The position numbers were made by a program, and so were the translations under genes. A stretch of 64,000 nucleotides of DNA from Apoderus coryli (Eukaryota > Arthropoda > Insecta > Coleoptera > Attelabidae). The stretch covers positions 3,906,001 to 3,970,000 of the forward strand of contig OU452211.1 of the NCBI GenBank assembly GCA_911728435.2, in the 5' to 3' direction. Shown here piece after piece: positions 34,301-46,650 of the stretch; the first letter of the stretch is position 1; each line of letters begins with the position of its first letter. Under the pieces are notes generated by a model that worked only from the letters and a program-made list of their open reading frames with translations, had not been told where the DNA came from and made no database searches.

Positions 34301-35515
34301 CCTGTCGCTTTTGTGGAAAGTGCTTCTCCGATCACTATATACTTTAGCTAAATTATATTCTACTCTATTCAGTGATACCTAGACTAAGGTTGTTTTTTCG
34401 AGACCGAAACTTCTCTTTCTCGAACACCTAGTAGCTAACAAGGATCCATCGAAAAACCAAATGCAAAATACATGTGTATTTACACATGTTCTCGCAATAT
34501 AACCGGGTGCCTTTTATGGGGCTCCTTTTGAAGGGAAACATTTTGAAAATCATTTCCAAATCGACAATTTCTTCACGAAATTAAAGCCATTAGCAAAAAG
34601 AAAGACGTTCGTGCGCTTTCCTTATGAAAATGTGCTCGTTTAATTAACGTAGTAGCTTTGACAAAAAAATAACTTGTGAATATCTTGATGATGTTTTGAA
34701 ATAAAGGTCTAATCACTAAACTATGAAGGTTTATTTTTAACGGCCTCAACGACACGTTGTTTACCTATACAAAACCGCAAACCATAATTTCGGCAATATA
34801 AAACTAAAGAGCCAGCCATAATTTTTGTTAATTCGAAAAGTATAGTACGCCGTTTCATGAACCTTAATATAAAATTATTATAATTATTTCGGTAGACGGT
34901 TACAAATTTGGCTATAAAAGTGACTGTCTTATAGCAATTTCGTTACTTTTAATGATTATATGTGACTAGTTTTGCGATCAAACACATCAAGTTTCCCACA
35001 TATTTAATTTAAAAATATCTAAATTAAAATACATCAATTTGTTTTTGTTGTTTGCCATACTTCTGTTATAGTTAGTTCTCTATAATTATATCTAGTCTAA
35101 TGTCATTCATAACTACACAAAATTGTAGGTTTTAAGAGAAATTTCGAATTTATATCTCGTTATAATGCGACAATTTAGATTCAACTCAGTCGAAATTTAA
35201 TAACAAATATCATTATGAAAAATCACATAATAAACATTTAATCACAAATCTGTGTTATTTTCATATATACGAACATTATTTTTTTGATCTCTGCGTTTCT
35301 AACTGCTTATTATTTTATAATGAATTTGAAATGGAATAACTTCAATAAGGACGGTCCAAGCATACGCGTAGCAACCGGACAAATCAACAGATCTGGTGCT
35401 TAATAAACTAATTGGGAAAATCACCTAGTCCATTAATAATGAAGAAAATACGATAGCTGTATTTCTTGATATAGAAGGATAATAATGCATTATCGCAGTA
35501 AATCCCTAGGATCAG
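31325..35515. other. 4.2 kb AT-rich DNA with no recognised gene
   Basis: Short frames (for example 32703-32981) have no known domain. Structures seen: a hairpin TTGCCCACC/AGGTGGGCAA at about 31748-31770 in a small GC-rich island, and an inverted pair TAAAGCTCATTATTTGG (about 32507) with its complement near 32580-32603. Confidence 0.35.
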
Positions 35516-35519
35516 CAAT

Positions 35520-36062
35520 GTGATGCTGCCTATGCTTTCTGTTTCCTAATACTTTAGTACTTATCCTGAGTGATTTAACTTCTTTAACTGCTGACTACGC
35601 TTTCAGTTTCTTAAATATTCAGTAGTTATCCTTGAATGTTTTCCTAAACAGTCTTCTTTTTTTAAATCATGAAGTTTCCTCTTCTTTGTCAAACATTAAA
35701 TGCTGACTACTCTTGCTGTTTCTTAAATTTCCAATAGTTATCCATGAATGCTTTGAATTACAGTCTTCTTTTGTATAAATTTTAACGCTTCCTACTTCTT
35801 AGATATTTATTGCTGACTACGCCTTATGTATCTTATATTTTCAATACTTCTCCTTGAGTGCTTTTGTTAACAGTCTTATTTTTCCTAAATCGTAAAACCT
35901 CCTTATTACTCAGACATTAGTTGCTGACTACACATGCTGTTTCTTAAATTTCCAATTATTTTTGAATTCATTGCTTAACAAATTTATTTTTTCTTAATCA
36001 GCTTTCTATTTCTCAGACATTAATTGCTGACTACTCTTGCTGTTTCTTAAATGTTTACTTCT
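35520..36062. repeat. tandem repeat, ~111-bp unit, five copies
   Basis: TGCTGACTAC occurs at 35588, 35701, 35811, about 35922 and about 36024 (steps 113, 110, 111, 102), each followed by a TGCTGTTTCTTAAATTTCCA-like segment and an ACAGTCTTCTTTT block. An earlier degenerate copy starts near 35520. Copies diverge noticeably. No open frame was found. Confidence 0.85.
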
Positions 36063-36064
36063 AG

Positions 36065-37015
36065 GATTGTAAAAATATTATGCTTTTCAATAAAGTTGTA
36101 AGTTTTATTTCACTCTTTCAAAGTTTCGGTAATACTTTGTGGCAACAGTAGAATGGCAGTTTTGTAGTAATCGCTATTGCTGATATAGACTAAACATAAG
36201 AAGAAATTGTTCAAGTTTGGCGCTTACTAACCCAAGAAACCATTGCAAAACTATGACAAAAATTTAATTATATTAATGCTTATAGTAATAATGGTTAATG
36301 GTTTTGTCTAAAATCATGTAAAGCTCTTCTTTTCGCGTGTTCCTTAATAGCGAAAAGTGTCTGAATAAGCAGTAGGAAAAAGTCGTGACTGTGTGTAAAA
36401 GCCATTACGACGAACAGTTAATATGGCTTTATGGCAAAATACCCGTAATTTAGAGAGAAAAGTCTGCATTTAAAGGTATCCCTCTGCATCAGGTTAAACT
36501 TTGTGTTTGTGTGTGTCTGCATATCTTCAATTTTCTACTGTAATCAGGTAAATTGATTGAAAGATGGAGGACCATTTACACTAAAACGCCCAAGAAAGCA
36601 TTGGCGGAGTATAAAAAAGTTCAGATTAGGCTATATCTCTAGAAACAACCAATTTTTTCTTCTAAAACAGGATTTGCCTCGTATATCAACTTTCAGGTCA
36701 CCTCCTTAACAAGTTCGAGAGCCTATGAAAGTAGACGTGCCGTTTAACACCACTTAAACTAACAGTAAAATAATAAGGCTAGATCCAGTTGATGATTCTA
36801 TGCTCAGGAGTAAAAGATTTTATTCAAACCATCAAGTTTGTTGGTTTGAAGGTCTTAAGATTGAGTCAACCTAATTGATATACGAGAAGCAGGCTTCCTC
36901 GTCTGATAATTTTCTGTTGTCTACTAAAAATAATCTTTATTGGTGGATATAACTAACCAAAAGCTTTTACACAAGTCAAAAACAACAAGCCAACATGTAA
37001 CATAAGACAATAATC
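36065..37015. other. no gene recognised
   Basis: Unassigned AT-rich sequence with a short GTGTTTGTGTGTGTCTG tract at about 36501. Confidence 0.35.
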
Positions 37016-37019
37016 CATA

Positions 37020-37535
37020 TCAAGCAGTTAATTCACTAAAATCATTTAACAAAAATTCATCGAATGAGTAGCGACATTTGTCTGCTAAATAAGCTTTTAG
37101 TTCTGACTTAAGTCGCTTCACCGACATCCCCCAAACTCCCCATTTCATTAAGGGTATACTTGCGGATATTCTCACCCGTTGCGAGCTTGTCATGAGCCTT
37201 AACATAGCCCCACAAAAAATAGTCTAACGGCGTTAAATCGCACGATCTAGGCAGCCAATTGACCGGCCCCAAACGTGAAATAAACTGTTCACCGAACTCG
37301 CTTCTCAATTGGGCCATTTTTCCACGTACTGTGTGGCATGTAGCCCTGTATTGGTGAAACCACATGTCAGGTAAGTCCAGCTCTTCCATTTTATGCAAAA
37401 AAAATTGACATCATCGCACGGTAGCGCTCGTCATTCACATTAACGTTCCTGCCTTCGTCGTCTTTGAAAAAGTACGGTCCAATCATGCCACCCGGCCCAT
37501 ATTCCACACCAAACAGTGCATTTTTCGTTGCTAAA
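37020..37535 (-). pseudogene. mariner/IS630 transposase fragment
   Basis: Minus-strand blocks in order: GVEYGPGGMIGPYFFKDDEG, NVNVNDERYRAMM, LPDMWFHQYRATCHTVRGKM (expected QQDGATCHTA, so the second Asp is lost) and VNWLPRSCDLTPLDYFLWGY (third Asp). Two frames are involved. The N-terminal half and the terminal repeats were not found. It is closest to the relic at 8804-9685. Confidence 0.8.
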
Positions 37536-37949
37536 AAAATCACACACTAACTATGTTTACAATCGTCTGAGTACCCAAGATTATGGGCACCACTGGAAGA
37601 AGTGTGGAGTCATAAAGTACATCTATTTGAAGTCCTCCCACGATCAATGAAGAAATAGATTCAACACTGAAAAAATGCTGCACGAGCACTGATAACGGGC
37701 AACGTTCCAGACATGTTCCAGAGAAAACATCTTGGTAGAGGATCGCAGATTGAAAGTGAGTCGATCGCTGGACCTACTAGGATGTCTACTGATCAATCAC
37801 ACAATATTTGATCACGAATAGGTGCGTACCACAATTGTTAACTCTTCGCACATAGACAAACCATTTCGTACCTTAATTAGTTGAACGTGTGGTAAGTACG
37901 TGGATAATGCATTATTTCCAGGAAAATATCATTTTACCTCTAATTCAAT

Positions 37950-38035
37950 GTGGAAAGTTCAATTAAATTCTGTATGTCCTGATGTCAGTGATGTTTCGAT
38001 TGGTGTACAACAGGGAAGTATTCTTAAAGCATTTT
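37950..38035 (+). pseudogene. short LINE RT fragment
   Basis: The frame reads VQLNSVCPDVSDVSIGVQQG then SIL, matching the RT motif '...V..GVPQGSILGPLLF' (Pro to Gln). The sequence becomes unrelated immediately afterwards. Confidence 0.5.
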
Positions 38036-39065
38036 AGGTTTACTGATATTATTCAATTTTTTTTATTGCGTTTCTGCAAAAAAATCAGAGAACTCCAAAC
38101 GCCTGCATTCATTTTCTAACACTTTTTTGCCGCAGCTTCGTGAACAATTAATTGAAGCATCTTATTTCGTATTGTAAGCAGAAGGTAAGTATTTACACCA
38201 ATTTTTTTCAGGCAAGCAACCAATGTTTTATGTACTATTCCATTGCAGCTGATCATGAATGCCAAAGTTTCCATCTTATTCAGATTTTATACACACTTTT
38301 ACCTCAACTACAAGCTGCTGATAGTGCTCCAGTTTTTCTTTGTAGAGTCTCTCTAATAGAACGGAAAAGTCTAGCAACGTAATCATTCCTTATTGTTTAT
38401 CTCTACTACGCTGACCTGCTCGGTCTGTAATAGTATCCTCGTCCCAGTCTCTTTTGACATTGTTGTTCTCTTGCGGAGATTGTGAAGTGAGTACCTGCCT
38501 TGAGGTTGCATTTCAGACAATGAGCTTGGTGCAGAACCTTCCCCATTGTATCGTGCCGATCTACGTGCTGTATTGACTCTTGTGACAGAAAATAAATGTA
38601 TTTCTTCAGTAGGTATTTTCTGAAAACCACTTCCAGGAACAGATATACTGTTTCCCTATGTTCTCTATTTTTTTCCGTTTCAATTGTCTATCATCAGGGT
38701 CCGCGTCATACGAAGTTAGGAAACCCTGCAAAATTTGATTCGTTTCAGACTGACCAATCCTCCATTTCCTTGGTCCCTATTTACATAAAGGTGTTTGATT
38801 CCCTAATGCTTTCCATAGGAGACGAGTAAGACGTTCAAGACAATTTTAATATTCATTTAATTCTAAGAGAACATCCATCAGAGGATCTGCGTCTCGCTTT
38901 GCTGCTGTGAATGTTAAGTACTTGTTATATATGCAATGACCTTCCTTGATTGCATCTAGCATTTTCACTACATTTAGCCTCCAGCGACTACTTTTTGTTT
39001 CATAACCTTACAAAAATATCTAGTTGAGCGCTGAAAAATATTACACATTATATCCAGAGTGAATA
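38036..39065. other. no gene recognised
   Basis: Small frames at 38152-38382, 38406-38630 (minus) and 38596-38829 have no recognisable domain. Confidence 0.3.
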
Positions 39066-39069
39066 CTTA

Positions 39070-39260
39070 AAAAGGTAAGGTCCTCTTGCCTGCCAGATTC
39101 CTGCACACCATCAGAGCTTTTGTTGCTTTACTAACCGTCATTTCAACATGCTTATTCCAAACAAGTTTACTATCAAAAGTGATTCCTAGATATGTTAATT
39201 AACCTCTGACTTCTGTTCAATGACCTCAATATTCAGGGTAATTGGAGAGTGAAGACTTAA
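39070..39260 (-). pseudogene. LINE RT C-terminal fragment (R1/I-like)
   Basis: The minus strand reads YLGITFDSKLVWNKHVEMTV then SKATKALMVCRNLAGKRTL, matching 'KYLGVxLDxKLxWxxHxExxxxKAxxAL'. A frameshift separates it from ITLNIEVIEQKSEV upstream. It may belong to the same family as the RNase H piece at 30 kb. Confidence 0.65.
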
Positions 39261-39264
39261 TCAG

Positions 39265-40685
39265 TTGCCAAAACAATGCGAAATTTGAGGCGATATTTAA
39301 AAACCTGGCAAATGTCAGCTACAATTAGTTGATTTTTGTTTAAAACCTCAAGGCTTCAAATTAGCATAATCTATTAATAATTACCATTACTTTATAGTGG
39401 CAATTGAGTAAATATGATTTTTAGATTCGTCACGGCGATATCTTGTTGATTTTTAAGATATTAAAGGTGACTCTTTTTGTAAAAACAACACTCCCGCTAC
39501 TGTAATAATCCAATGGCACTCCCATAAAATTTACAATCAAGTTTTGCATCACGCCCAATTTAAATATTTCCAATGAAACGGCATCAAAATGGTTTTGCTT
39601 GCTTTGGCGTTTTCTGTAAGATATTCCGAATACCTGAAAATATGGATAAAATAAGTAAAATCGTTTATCCAACATTATAGGGTAATTTCCATACATGTTG
39701 TGAAATTGCGATGGCATGCTTGCTGGAGATCTTGTGAGAGAGCTGCCGGCCGCAAATCAAATTATAGTCATAATGCTGGGCATTTCCGATGATCCCATAC
39801 ATGTAAACTAAGCACCCTGAGGGTTGTAATTTGTGAATGTGGTATAATATAATATGTGTAAAGCAACAACAATGTAAAAATCACTAATAGTAAATAGATG
39901 CAAACGAAACGAGATATAATTTCAAATTTATTTTGAGTTTTAATTAGTAACATTGATATATCGAGTAACTTTTTGCACGATCGTAAAAAACAACCTTAAA
40001 GGCTATGGAAATTATCGTCAAATCAAAATTATTTATCAATAGTTATGTTATGGTACAATTTTGAAAAATTTGCAAAACTGTTACTTTGGCATGCAGAATT
40101 AAAATCGTCATCTTTTCCAACCAAAACTTACAGGATGTCCCTGTGTATACTTTTAAAATATGTAGCCGAATTAGATTTACATACGACCTCATTCAAGAAA
40201 AAAATCAAACTTGCTACAGTTTTGATACTTGACTGACCCTGAATATTATGGTCTTTTACTTGATCTATATAGTCCAGTCTTTGTCTAGCTACAAGAGCCT
40301 CATATAATTCACATTTTTCTTTTTAATTATTATATTTAAAATATTTAAGGAAATACATCGTCATTATCATAGAGATATCTATAATTTTACTGACTTGAAC
40401 CAGCGTAAATTATATTTACGTGGCTTGAACTTACACGTGAGAACTCCAATACAGATCGAAACAGATTAAACACAATACACACTTTCGACCAAGAAATAGC
40501 ATTTTGTAGCCATCGGCCAGATTCACTGAGTAGTCTATACGGTGTTTGCCAATCATCAATGAAGATTTTGAAAACAATATTTCTGTAGGAATTTAATGTT
40601 ACTCTAATTGATAGAAAATCGACACATGATTTAAAAAAAAATGCAAATCATGGCGTTTCCACAATTCTAAAATAGTTTTGTTGCT
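39265..40685. other. no gene recognised
   Basis: A minus-strand frame of 95 codons at 39430-39717 shows no convincing domain. The remainder is AT-rich. Confidence 0.3.
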
Positions 40686-40689
40686 TATC

Positions 40690-41047
40690 TATGAAGAATC
40701 GATACTTTTGTTTACAAGCTTTGCCTAAACTTGTAAATAATTAAAAACAATAAGAAATATTTTAATATTGAATGAAAAATTTATTTAAAAATTTAAGAAT
40801 GGCTGCTGCTATATAGAAAGAATCGATACTTTTGTTCCCAGGCATTGCCTAAACTTGTAAATAAATACGAACAATAAAAAATCAATCATTTTGAATGAAA
40901 AACTTATTGAAAATTATTTAAATAGATAAGATAATATTTGGAAGCATCCAAAAGAAAGCTCACTGGTTAATGGCTGCTGCTATGTAGAAAGAATAGATAC
41001 TTTTGTTTACAAGCATTGCCTAAACTTGTAAATAAATAAAAACAATT
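40690..41047. repeat. satellite-like ~172-bp repeat, array A
   Basis: GAATCGATACTTTTGTTTAC and TTGCCTAAACTTGTAAATAA occur three times (about 40696, 40819, 40990). The first two monomers are shortened to about 124 bp by an internal deletion. It is the same family as array B (46740-48575). Fragments ATATTTGGAAGCATCC and ATGGCTGCTGCTATGTAGAA define the unit. Confidence 0.85.
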
Positions 41048-41374
41048 TCAATAAAATCGGCATCTTCGCTTTGCCATCTCTTCTGTTAACAGGTTTAAAA
41101 ATAATCCTATAATATTATTTTTTTTTTCGCGAGCTGCCTGATGGAACTCTGCAATCTTATCAATCTTAAATAAATAAATAAAACAAATAAATATATATTT
41201 GTCAAAAAAATTAAACAATTTTGTAGACAGGTAAACAAACAAAACATATAAAACATAAGAATAATAATTAATACATACAGGTACATCGTCAAATAAATAA
41301 ATAAATCAATTAAGATACTTAAAGTAAATTAATTAAGTAAATATTCTACAGTTCAATATATATATACATATATA
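41048..41374. other. AT-rich with AAAT microsatellite
   Basis: AAATAAATAAATAAA tracts occur near 41168 and 41293, with TA-rich sequence next to the mariner insertion. No gene was found. Confidence 0.5.
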
Positions 41375-43463
41375 CAGGGTGGTCCAACGAAAAGTTTGCA
41401 CCTAGCTTTTCTCTTTTTTTTGTAGTCGAATGCGAAAATGCTCGGACACGTCGATTTTGTTTTTGAGGGGGACACATTTTAAACATATTTTTCGATCTGC
41501 GCCTTTAACCCCCTAGCGGGGGTGAGTAACAACCCTAAAATTTTAAATGGAAAGAGGGGTCTAATGACATATCATTTGAAAGGACACAAAATTGTCTTTC
41601 TAATGATACCCTATTTGTCGAATTTTACTAAAACAGTTAATACGAAAACGACTTTAAAGACATTAAGCCGATAATTTTGGTATTAATGAGAAATACAAAT
41701 AAGTTTTAATTATTGCGAGTGAAAACACCTGCAATCGTTAGTACATTCCAATGTTTGTTAGTTTTAACATTGCTTTGTAAAAAAAGTAAACAAGCTGTTA
41801 AATTGATTTATTAAAACGTTACATTAACAAATGTTGAAAATGTGACCCATTTGATTCCATACAATAATACAGATTTTGTTCAAATCTATTTCTAACATTT
41901 TGTAGCATATCAGGTGTTATGTTTCTGCACTCTTCTGTAATGCGTTGGCGAAGATCTTCTATGGACTCGGGCTTCGTGGCAAAACATTTATTTTTTAAGT
42001 GCCCCCAAAGAAAAAAGTCTAAAGGCGATAAATCCGGTGACCTGGCAGGTCATTTAATTGGGCCCCTCCTTCCAATCCACCGTCCAGGGAACCGGTCATC
42101 TAAGAACTGTCTTACCACCCAGCCACATAGTGCGGAGGTGCTCCATCTTGCTGGAAATAAAGCCGATCAGCAGTATGATTTTGGTCATCTTCTATTATTT
42201 GTGTTATTAAAGGATCAATTGTGTCTTCAAGCATGTTTAGGTACACTTCACCAGTTAAATTTCCAGGAATAAAAAGTGGTCCTATAATATGATTTCCTAA
42301 TATGCCACACCAGACGTTTATTTTTTGAGGATACTGGGTATGAACCTCACGGAATAAATGTGGGTTACTGTCATCCCAGTAACGGCAATTGTGCCTATTT
42401 ACAGCTCCATTCAAATAAAATGTGCATTCGTCGGAAAAACAAATGTTAAATAATAATTGCGGATCTTCAATTAAACGCTGGCTCATTGCTTCACAAAATT
42501 GCAGCCTTCTATCAGGATCATCCTCATTTAGTTCCTGTACTAATTTGATTTTGTACGGATGAAATTTGTACGCTTTTAAAATTCGTATTATGGACGAACG
42601 GGAGACACCTGAGGCTTCAGCTAGTTGACGGGTACTTTGACTATGATCCATTTCAACATGCCCTAAAACAGCGACTTCCACAGCTTCATTTCTGATCGGT
42701 TTCTGCGGCTGGTGTTTTACATTACAGACAGATCCGGTATCTACAAACTTTTTAACTAACTTGCCAACGTACACATCATTCACATTTTTATCGGGATGTC
42801 TCTCATTAAATAAGCGAGCCGTAAGTCTAGCACTACTATTATTTTGAAAATAAAGTTTAACAATTTCAACTCGTTCTAGAATGGAATAAATCATTTTGTA
42901 CGGTAAAAGTAAAATAAATTGAGAAGCAACCAAACTGAATCAATGAAAAGACTAAAATAAACGGTGTAAATTCTTTTCCTACACGTATCTGCAGTTTTTA
43001 TTTCAACAAAAAACGCAAACGATTAGTGAGGAATTTAGTTCTGATAAATAAGATAGTGTTTTTGAAATCCCGTTTTTCTTCAAAGTAAATAATTTAGAAA
43101 TGATTGTAGTTGTTTTCAGTCGTAATAATTAAAACTTATTTGTATTTCTCATTAATACCAAAATTATCGGCTTAATGTCTTTAAAGTCGTTTTCGTATTA
43201 ACTGTTTTAGTAAAATTCGACAAATAGGGTATCATTAGACAGACAATTTTGTGTCCTTTCAAATGATATGTCATTAGACCCCTCTTTCCATTTAAAATTT
43301 TAGGGTTGTTACTCACCCCCGCTAGGGGGTTAAAGGCGCAGATCGAAAAATATGTTTAAAATGTGTCCCCCTCAAAAGCAAAATCGACGTGTCCGAGCAT
43401 TTTCGCATTCGACTACAAAAAAAAGAGAAAAGCTAGGTGCAAACTTTTCGTTGGACCACCCTG
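41375..43463 (-). mobile_element. 2.1-kb mariner/IS630 element with ~370-bp inverted terminal repeats
   Basis: The ends CAGGGTGGTCCAACGAAAAG (41375) and the exact complement ending at 43463 are flanked by TA on both sides. The inverted match continues at high identity through about 41712 / 43126 and weakly to about 41745 / 43095, far longer than the roughly 30-bp repeats usual for mariner. Landmarks inside both arms are CCCCTAGCGGGGGTGAGTAA and AAATTATCGGCTTAATGTC-type sequence. It carries one transposase gene on the minus strand. It lies between two pieces of a 172-bp satellite. Confidence 0.92.
41819..42894 (-). pseudogene. mariner/IS630 transposase, near-intact with two lesions
   Basis: Start Met 42892-42894 (MIYSILERVEIVKLYFQNNS, DUF4817-type HTH), linker HTH LAEASGVSRSSIIRILKAYK, then FSDECTFYLNG (first Asp), VWCGILGNHIIGPLF, YFQQDGAPPHYV (second Asp) and PARSPDLSPLDFFLWGHLKN (third Asp; 37 positions between the last two counting the damaged codon). 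The only breaks are a one-base deletion near 42120 and a TGA at 42050-42052 where Trp is expected. The final stop is at 41819-41821. Length without the lesions is about 358 residues, normal for the family. It is probably recently inactivated. Confidence 0.9.
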
Positions 43464-43546
43464 TATACAAAACACAATACAAACTACTAAGTACTATCCA
43501 GTGTGTGAATCGCTCAAAAATTAATGCACATTAAAAAAGTCACCTA

Positions 43547-44210
43547 CTGTATAAAAAGCTTTTTCCAACAAATAATATCGAGCTTTTGATTAATTCGGAG
43601 GATGGGGCTGGCAGATAAAGATCATGTTCGGAGTTTCTAAGGAGATAATTATGGAATGGTCTTGCAGAGACATCTGACAGGTGTTTGCGGATTAAGCAGA
43701 CCGATTCCAATATGAATAAGGAAGGTAGTGTTAGTATTTTAAATTTTCTGAAGAAGTTCTGGCAATGGGCTCTATAGTGCAATCTCAGAGAGTATCGAAT
43801 AGCTCTTTTTTGTAATCTAAAAATACGCCCAAATTGCGTTGCACAGCATGTACCCCAGAATGGGAGCGCGAAGATGGGATTCGAAGAGTGAAAAGTAGAC
43901 TATTATGGAAGTTGACAAGTTAAGTTCTTTGGAAACTGATCTTAACGCAAAACAGGCAGAACTTAATTTTTTTGATGTATGTGCATCAATGTGCAACTTC
44001 CACTTCAGGGAGCTCTCAACAACAAGGCCCAGAAACTTCACAGAAGAAACGAATCTTATCTATTTGCTTAATAGTAAATTCTATTTTCATCTTCAATCAG
44101 TAAATTTTCTGTAATTATTGGAATGGGAAGGATAGGTTTTCCCTTCAAGCTCCACAACGGCGGCTCCACTTGAATATATCCAAAGTAATAGTTTAGTGAT
44201 TATTTTCGGG
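43547..44210 (-). pseudogene. LINE RT C-terminus and 3' end
   Basis: Minus-strand blocks: EGKPILPIPIITENL, VKFLGLVVESSLKWKLHIDA, ELNLSTSIIVYFSLFESHLR, and after a frameshift HYRAHCQNFFRKFKILTLPS, LFILESVCLIRKHL. This is the post-catalytic portion of a Jockey/CR1-type LINE ('KFLGxxID..L.W..HI', 'Y.SLF.SHLRYGI', 'HCxPFFKKLxILTLPSLFI'). It ends near 43547 without a clear poly(A) tail and is 5'-truncated at about 44210. Confidence 0.8.
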
Positions 44211-44254
44211 TCGTGTTAAACTAAATCCACTATGATTTCTTCAGTTTGAATATT

Positions 44255-44845
44255 TAGACGATGCGGTCTACTTCTAAAATGGTCCCTGTCGTTCTAAGCC
44301 TTTGAAATGTAGCCCTTAATGTTTTGTGATATGTATGACGTCTATTAGGATACCTAATTTGGTAGTCTCGGGCCGCTTCTCTTGCATTTGCATTGCACAA
44401 ATCATAACAAAAATCTACCATTAACTTTCAATTTATCGGTTTCTATAAAAATGGTAGAAACCACAACATCGACGTTATTAACTCTTTTGTGGCTTAAAAG
44501 TTGCTCTTTTTAAAAAAGTAATAATTTAAAATAATGAAGCTTGTCAGAGCCGTCTTTAATTAATTTATGTGTCAAATTTATCCAAATGCCCCATATATCT
44601 ACGCGAATAAACAGTTAATGAAAGTCAAAATAATGCAGAATATTTTAGGTTGTCGGTCCCCAAATGCATGTGAAATTTTGTTAAAATCGGTTAGCTAGTT
44701 TTTGAGAAATGAAAAAAAAAAGGTAATTTGACCACAAAACCTGTATCTAGATAACGAAGCATTTGCGGACATGGGTTCAATGGCAAACGATGCAGGAATC
44801 TCCAGTTTTTGTTTGTTGCAAACATAATGAATCACCCTGTATAAC
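44255..44845 (-). pseudogene. mariner/IS630 5' end (terminus plus HTH)
   Basis: The terminus ATGAATCACCCTGTATA at 44829-44845 reads inward on the minus strand through a non-coding leader to CYDLCNANAREAARDYQIRY then PNRRHTYHKTLRATFQRLR, the N-terminal DUF4817 helix-turn-helix (canonical 'GxAxxAAxLYxxRYPNRRxPxxxxFxRLxQRLRETG'). The catalytic half is missing at about 44255, next to the LINE fragment. Confidence 0.7.
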
Positions 44846-46210
44846 GAAATAAATTACAACATTTGACTTAACCCAAACCAGCGAATATTAACCAAAGACT
44901 AAACAGTGCACAAAACCTTGGATCATGACTATCTCGGTAACGTATAGCCCCAGTTAATACAGTGCTCAATTCTAGTGGAGTAGTCGACCAATCAAAAATT
45001 GAGTGCGATTGTCGCCTCTGACACCACTATGTCACTAGGTAATTGCCACAATATTAATGCACGAATCAAAATAGTCGAGCTAACTGGCATTACGTTCGTA
45101 CCAATAAAAGCAAAGGAAGTGTTTACCTGACACATTACCTCAATATTCTGAATGAAAATTGGAAAAATTAATTAAATATGGCTGAATTGCCTAATAGATG
45201 CAAAGGCCAAACAAAAACCTCAATAAAATGAGATGAAAATAATCAATGAAAATATTGTATTCAATTAGATCAAAGCTTTTAAAATAAATAATAATAAGTT
45301 GAAATAAAAACTAGCAAAAGAAAATTCATTAAAAGCGCACTAATAAAAAAATAGTGAAGTTGATAATAAGGGTTTTAGTTAAATAAGCAATTCAAATTGT
45401 CGAATACCAAATACGTTTAGTTAAAGTTAGTTGGACACCCTGTATAGCAATAACAGCATACAACTCATGTAGTTGAAACTGCAGCTTTTGGCAGACATTT
45501 TATCCGCCATTTGCTTAAAAATATTTCGATATAAAACACGTTTTTAATGTTTTAAAGAAAAAAAAAACAAAACAAAATTAGAATTCGATCGAAACCATTT
45601 GCGTGATACCTGCATAATGGCGTATAATTAGGGTAGTTTAGTTTTTTTTAACATTTATTATTTTTCATCAAACTAAAATGGTTATTTATGCGGCTCCAAG
45701 TTGCATTTGCATATATATAAAATAAAATCTAAATTATAGACATGTTTGTGTACAACAGCCATATTTTGAATATTTTTACAAAAAAAAAAACAAAAAAGGA
45801 AATGCTTAATGCAGTAATTGGATAACTGGAACTATGCGACATAATAATAATAACTTTAAAATTGCAGCAATACGTATATTTAGTAATTTCATATTGCGAA
45901 TTTTATTTTACAAAAAAAAAAAAAAGAATATGGACACGCATAATATAAAAATAATTTTAGATACTATGGTACCTACTTATATTCTTCAAATTGGCGGATC
46001 TTCATAAACTAAAAACTGTTTTCTGATTCAAAAAGGCTTCCTTCTACTTACCTAATACCTTATTACATTAATGTAAGTCGAAAGTTTCCACTAAAAAATC
46101 GAGACTTAAGTATTTATGAAAAAGTGATGTGGCATGACGCCTGCAAATTTTGTCTCACGCTTTAAAATAGAGTCCTTTACTTTGAGGTTCAGTTTAATCG
46201 CGTTCCTGCA
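44846..46210. other. no gene; mariner-type end and homopolymer tracts
   Basis: GGACACCCTGTATAGC at about 45424 is a solitary mariner-type terminus. A-rich runs occur at about 45557, 45780 and 45912. Nothing coding was found. Confidence 0.4.
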
Positions 46211-46212
46211 AA

Positions 46213-46258
46213 GTTGCTCTGAAGAAGCTGACAGGATGATCAGCGAAACGTTAGCTAG
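46213..46258 (+). ncRNA. hammerhead ribozyme motif (Penelope-type)
   Basis: Core CTGAAGA (46219-46225), stem II GCTGA/TCAGC, GAAAC (46245-46249), then GTT as the cleavage triplet directly after a one-pair stem III. Stem I has GCT before the core and AGC after GTT. This minimal type I form with a nearly absent stem III is the one described from Penelope-like elements. It lies about 130 bp from the end of a Penelope endonuclease relic, but on the opposite strand. Confidence 0.65.
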
Positions 46259-46386
46259 TATAAGTTTGAGACAGGATTTATTTAAAATGAATGTTTCTAC
46301 AGTGAGGACCAGAAATCAGCCTTAAATTAAATTTTTGAGGAAACGCTCGTCACTTTTGGTTTTAAGTGTTTTGACGTACAAAAAAA

Positions 46387-46650
46387 TTATAGATAACTGT
46401 GTTTCTTGGGTTGATCAGCAAATCTTTTTGGTATGGTATTATACGTTTCAAACATTTCAATGAAAAGCTTTTTATTTTGATTTTGTTCACATGCAAGAAT
46501 TTTTACATTATTTAAGTCAGGAAAATGATTTGTATTAATACAATGTTCAGCCAATGCACAAGTTTTTTTGTTAAGTCGAATATCACTTTTATGTTGGGTA
46601 ATTTTATCTTTAAAAACTAGGGAAGTTTGTCCGATATATAGTTTTATTCA
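46387..46650 (-). pseudogene. Penelope-like GIY-YIG endonuclease fragment
   Basis: The minus strand is an unbroken 87-codon frame: KLYIGQTSLVFKDKITQHKS, DIRLNKKTCALAEHCINTNH, FPDLNNVKIL, KKLFIEMFETYN, then stop. YIGQT, the HKSDIR arginine, the AxxEHxxxxxH block and the ExxxI Glu region fit the GIY-YIG nuclease of Penelope-like elements. The reverse transcriptase is missing. It begins inside an inverted repeat (46649-46690) that is the complement of its own 3' end. Confidence 0.82.

Noticed and set aside
39430..39717. 95-codon minus-strand frame, considered as a membrane acyltransferase exon
   Set aside because: Only a vague resemblance, no splice-site-bounded exon, and no catalytic His motif.
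41919..42272. 117-codon + strand frame
   Set aside because: It is the opposite strand of the near-intact mariner transposase.
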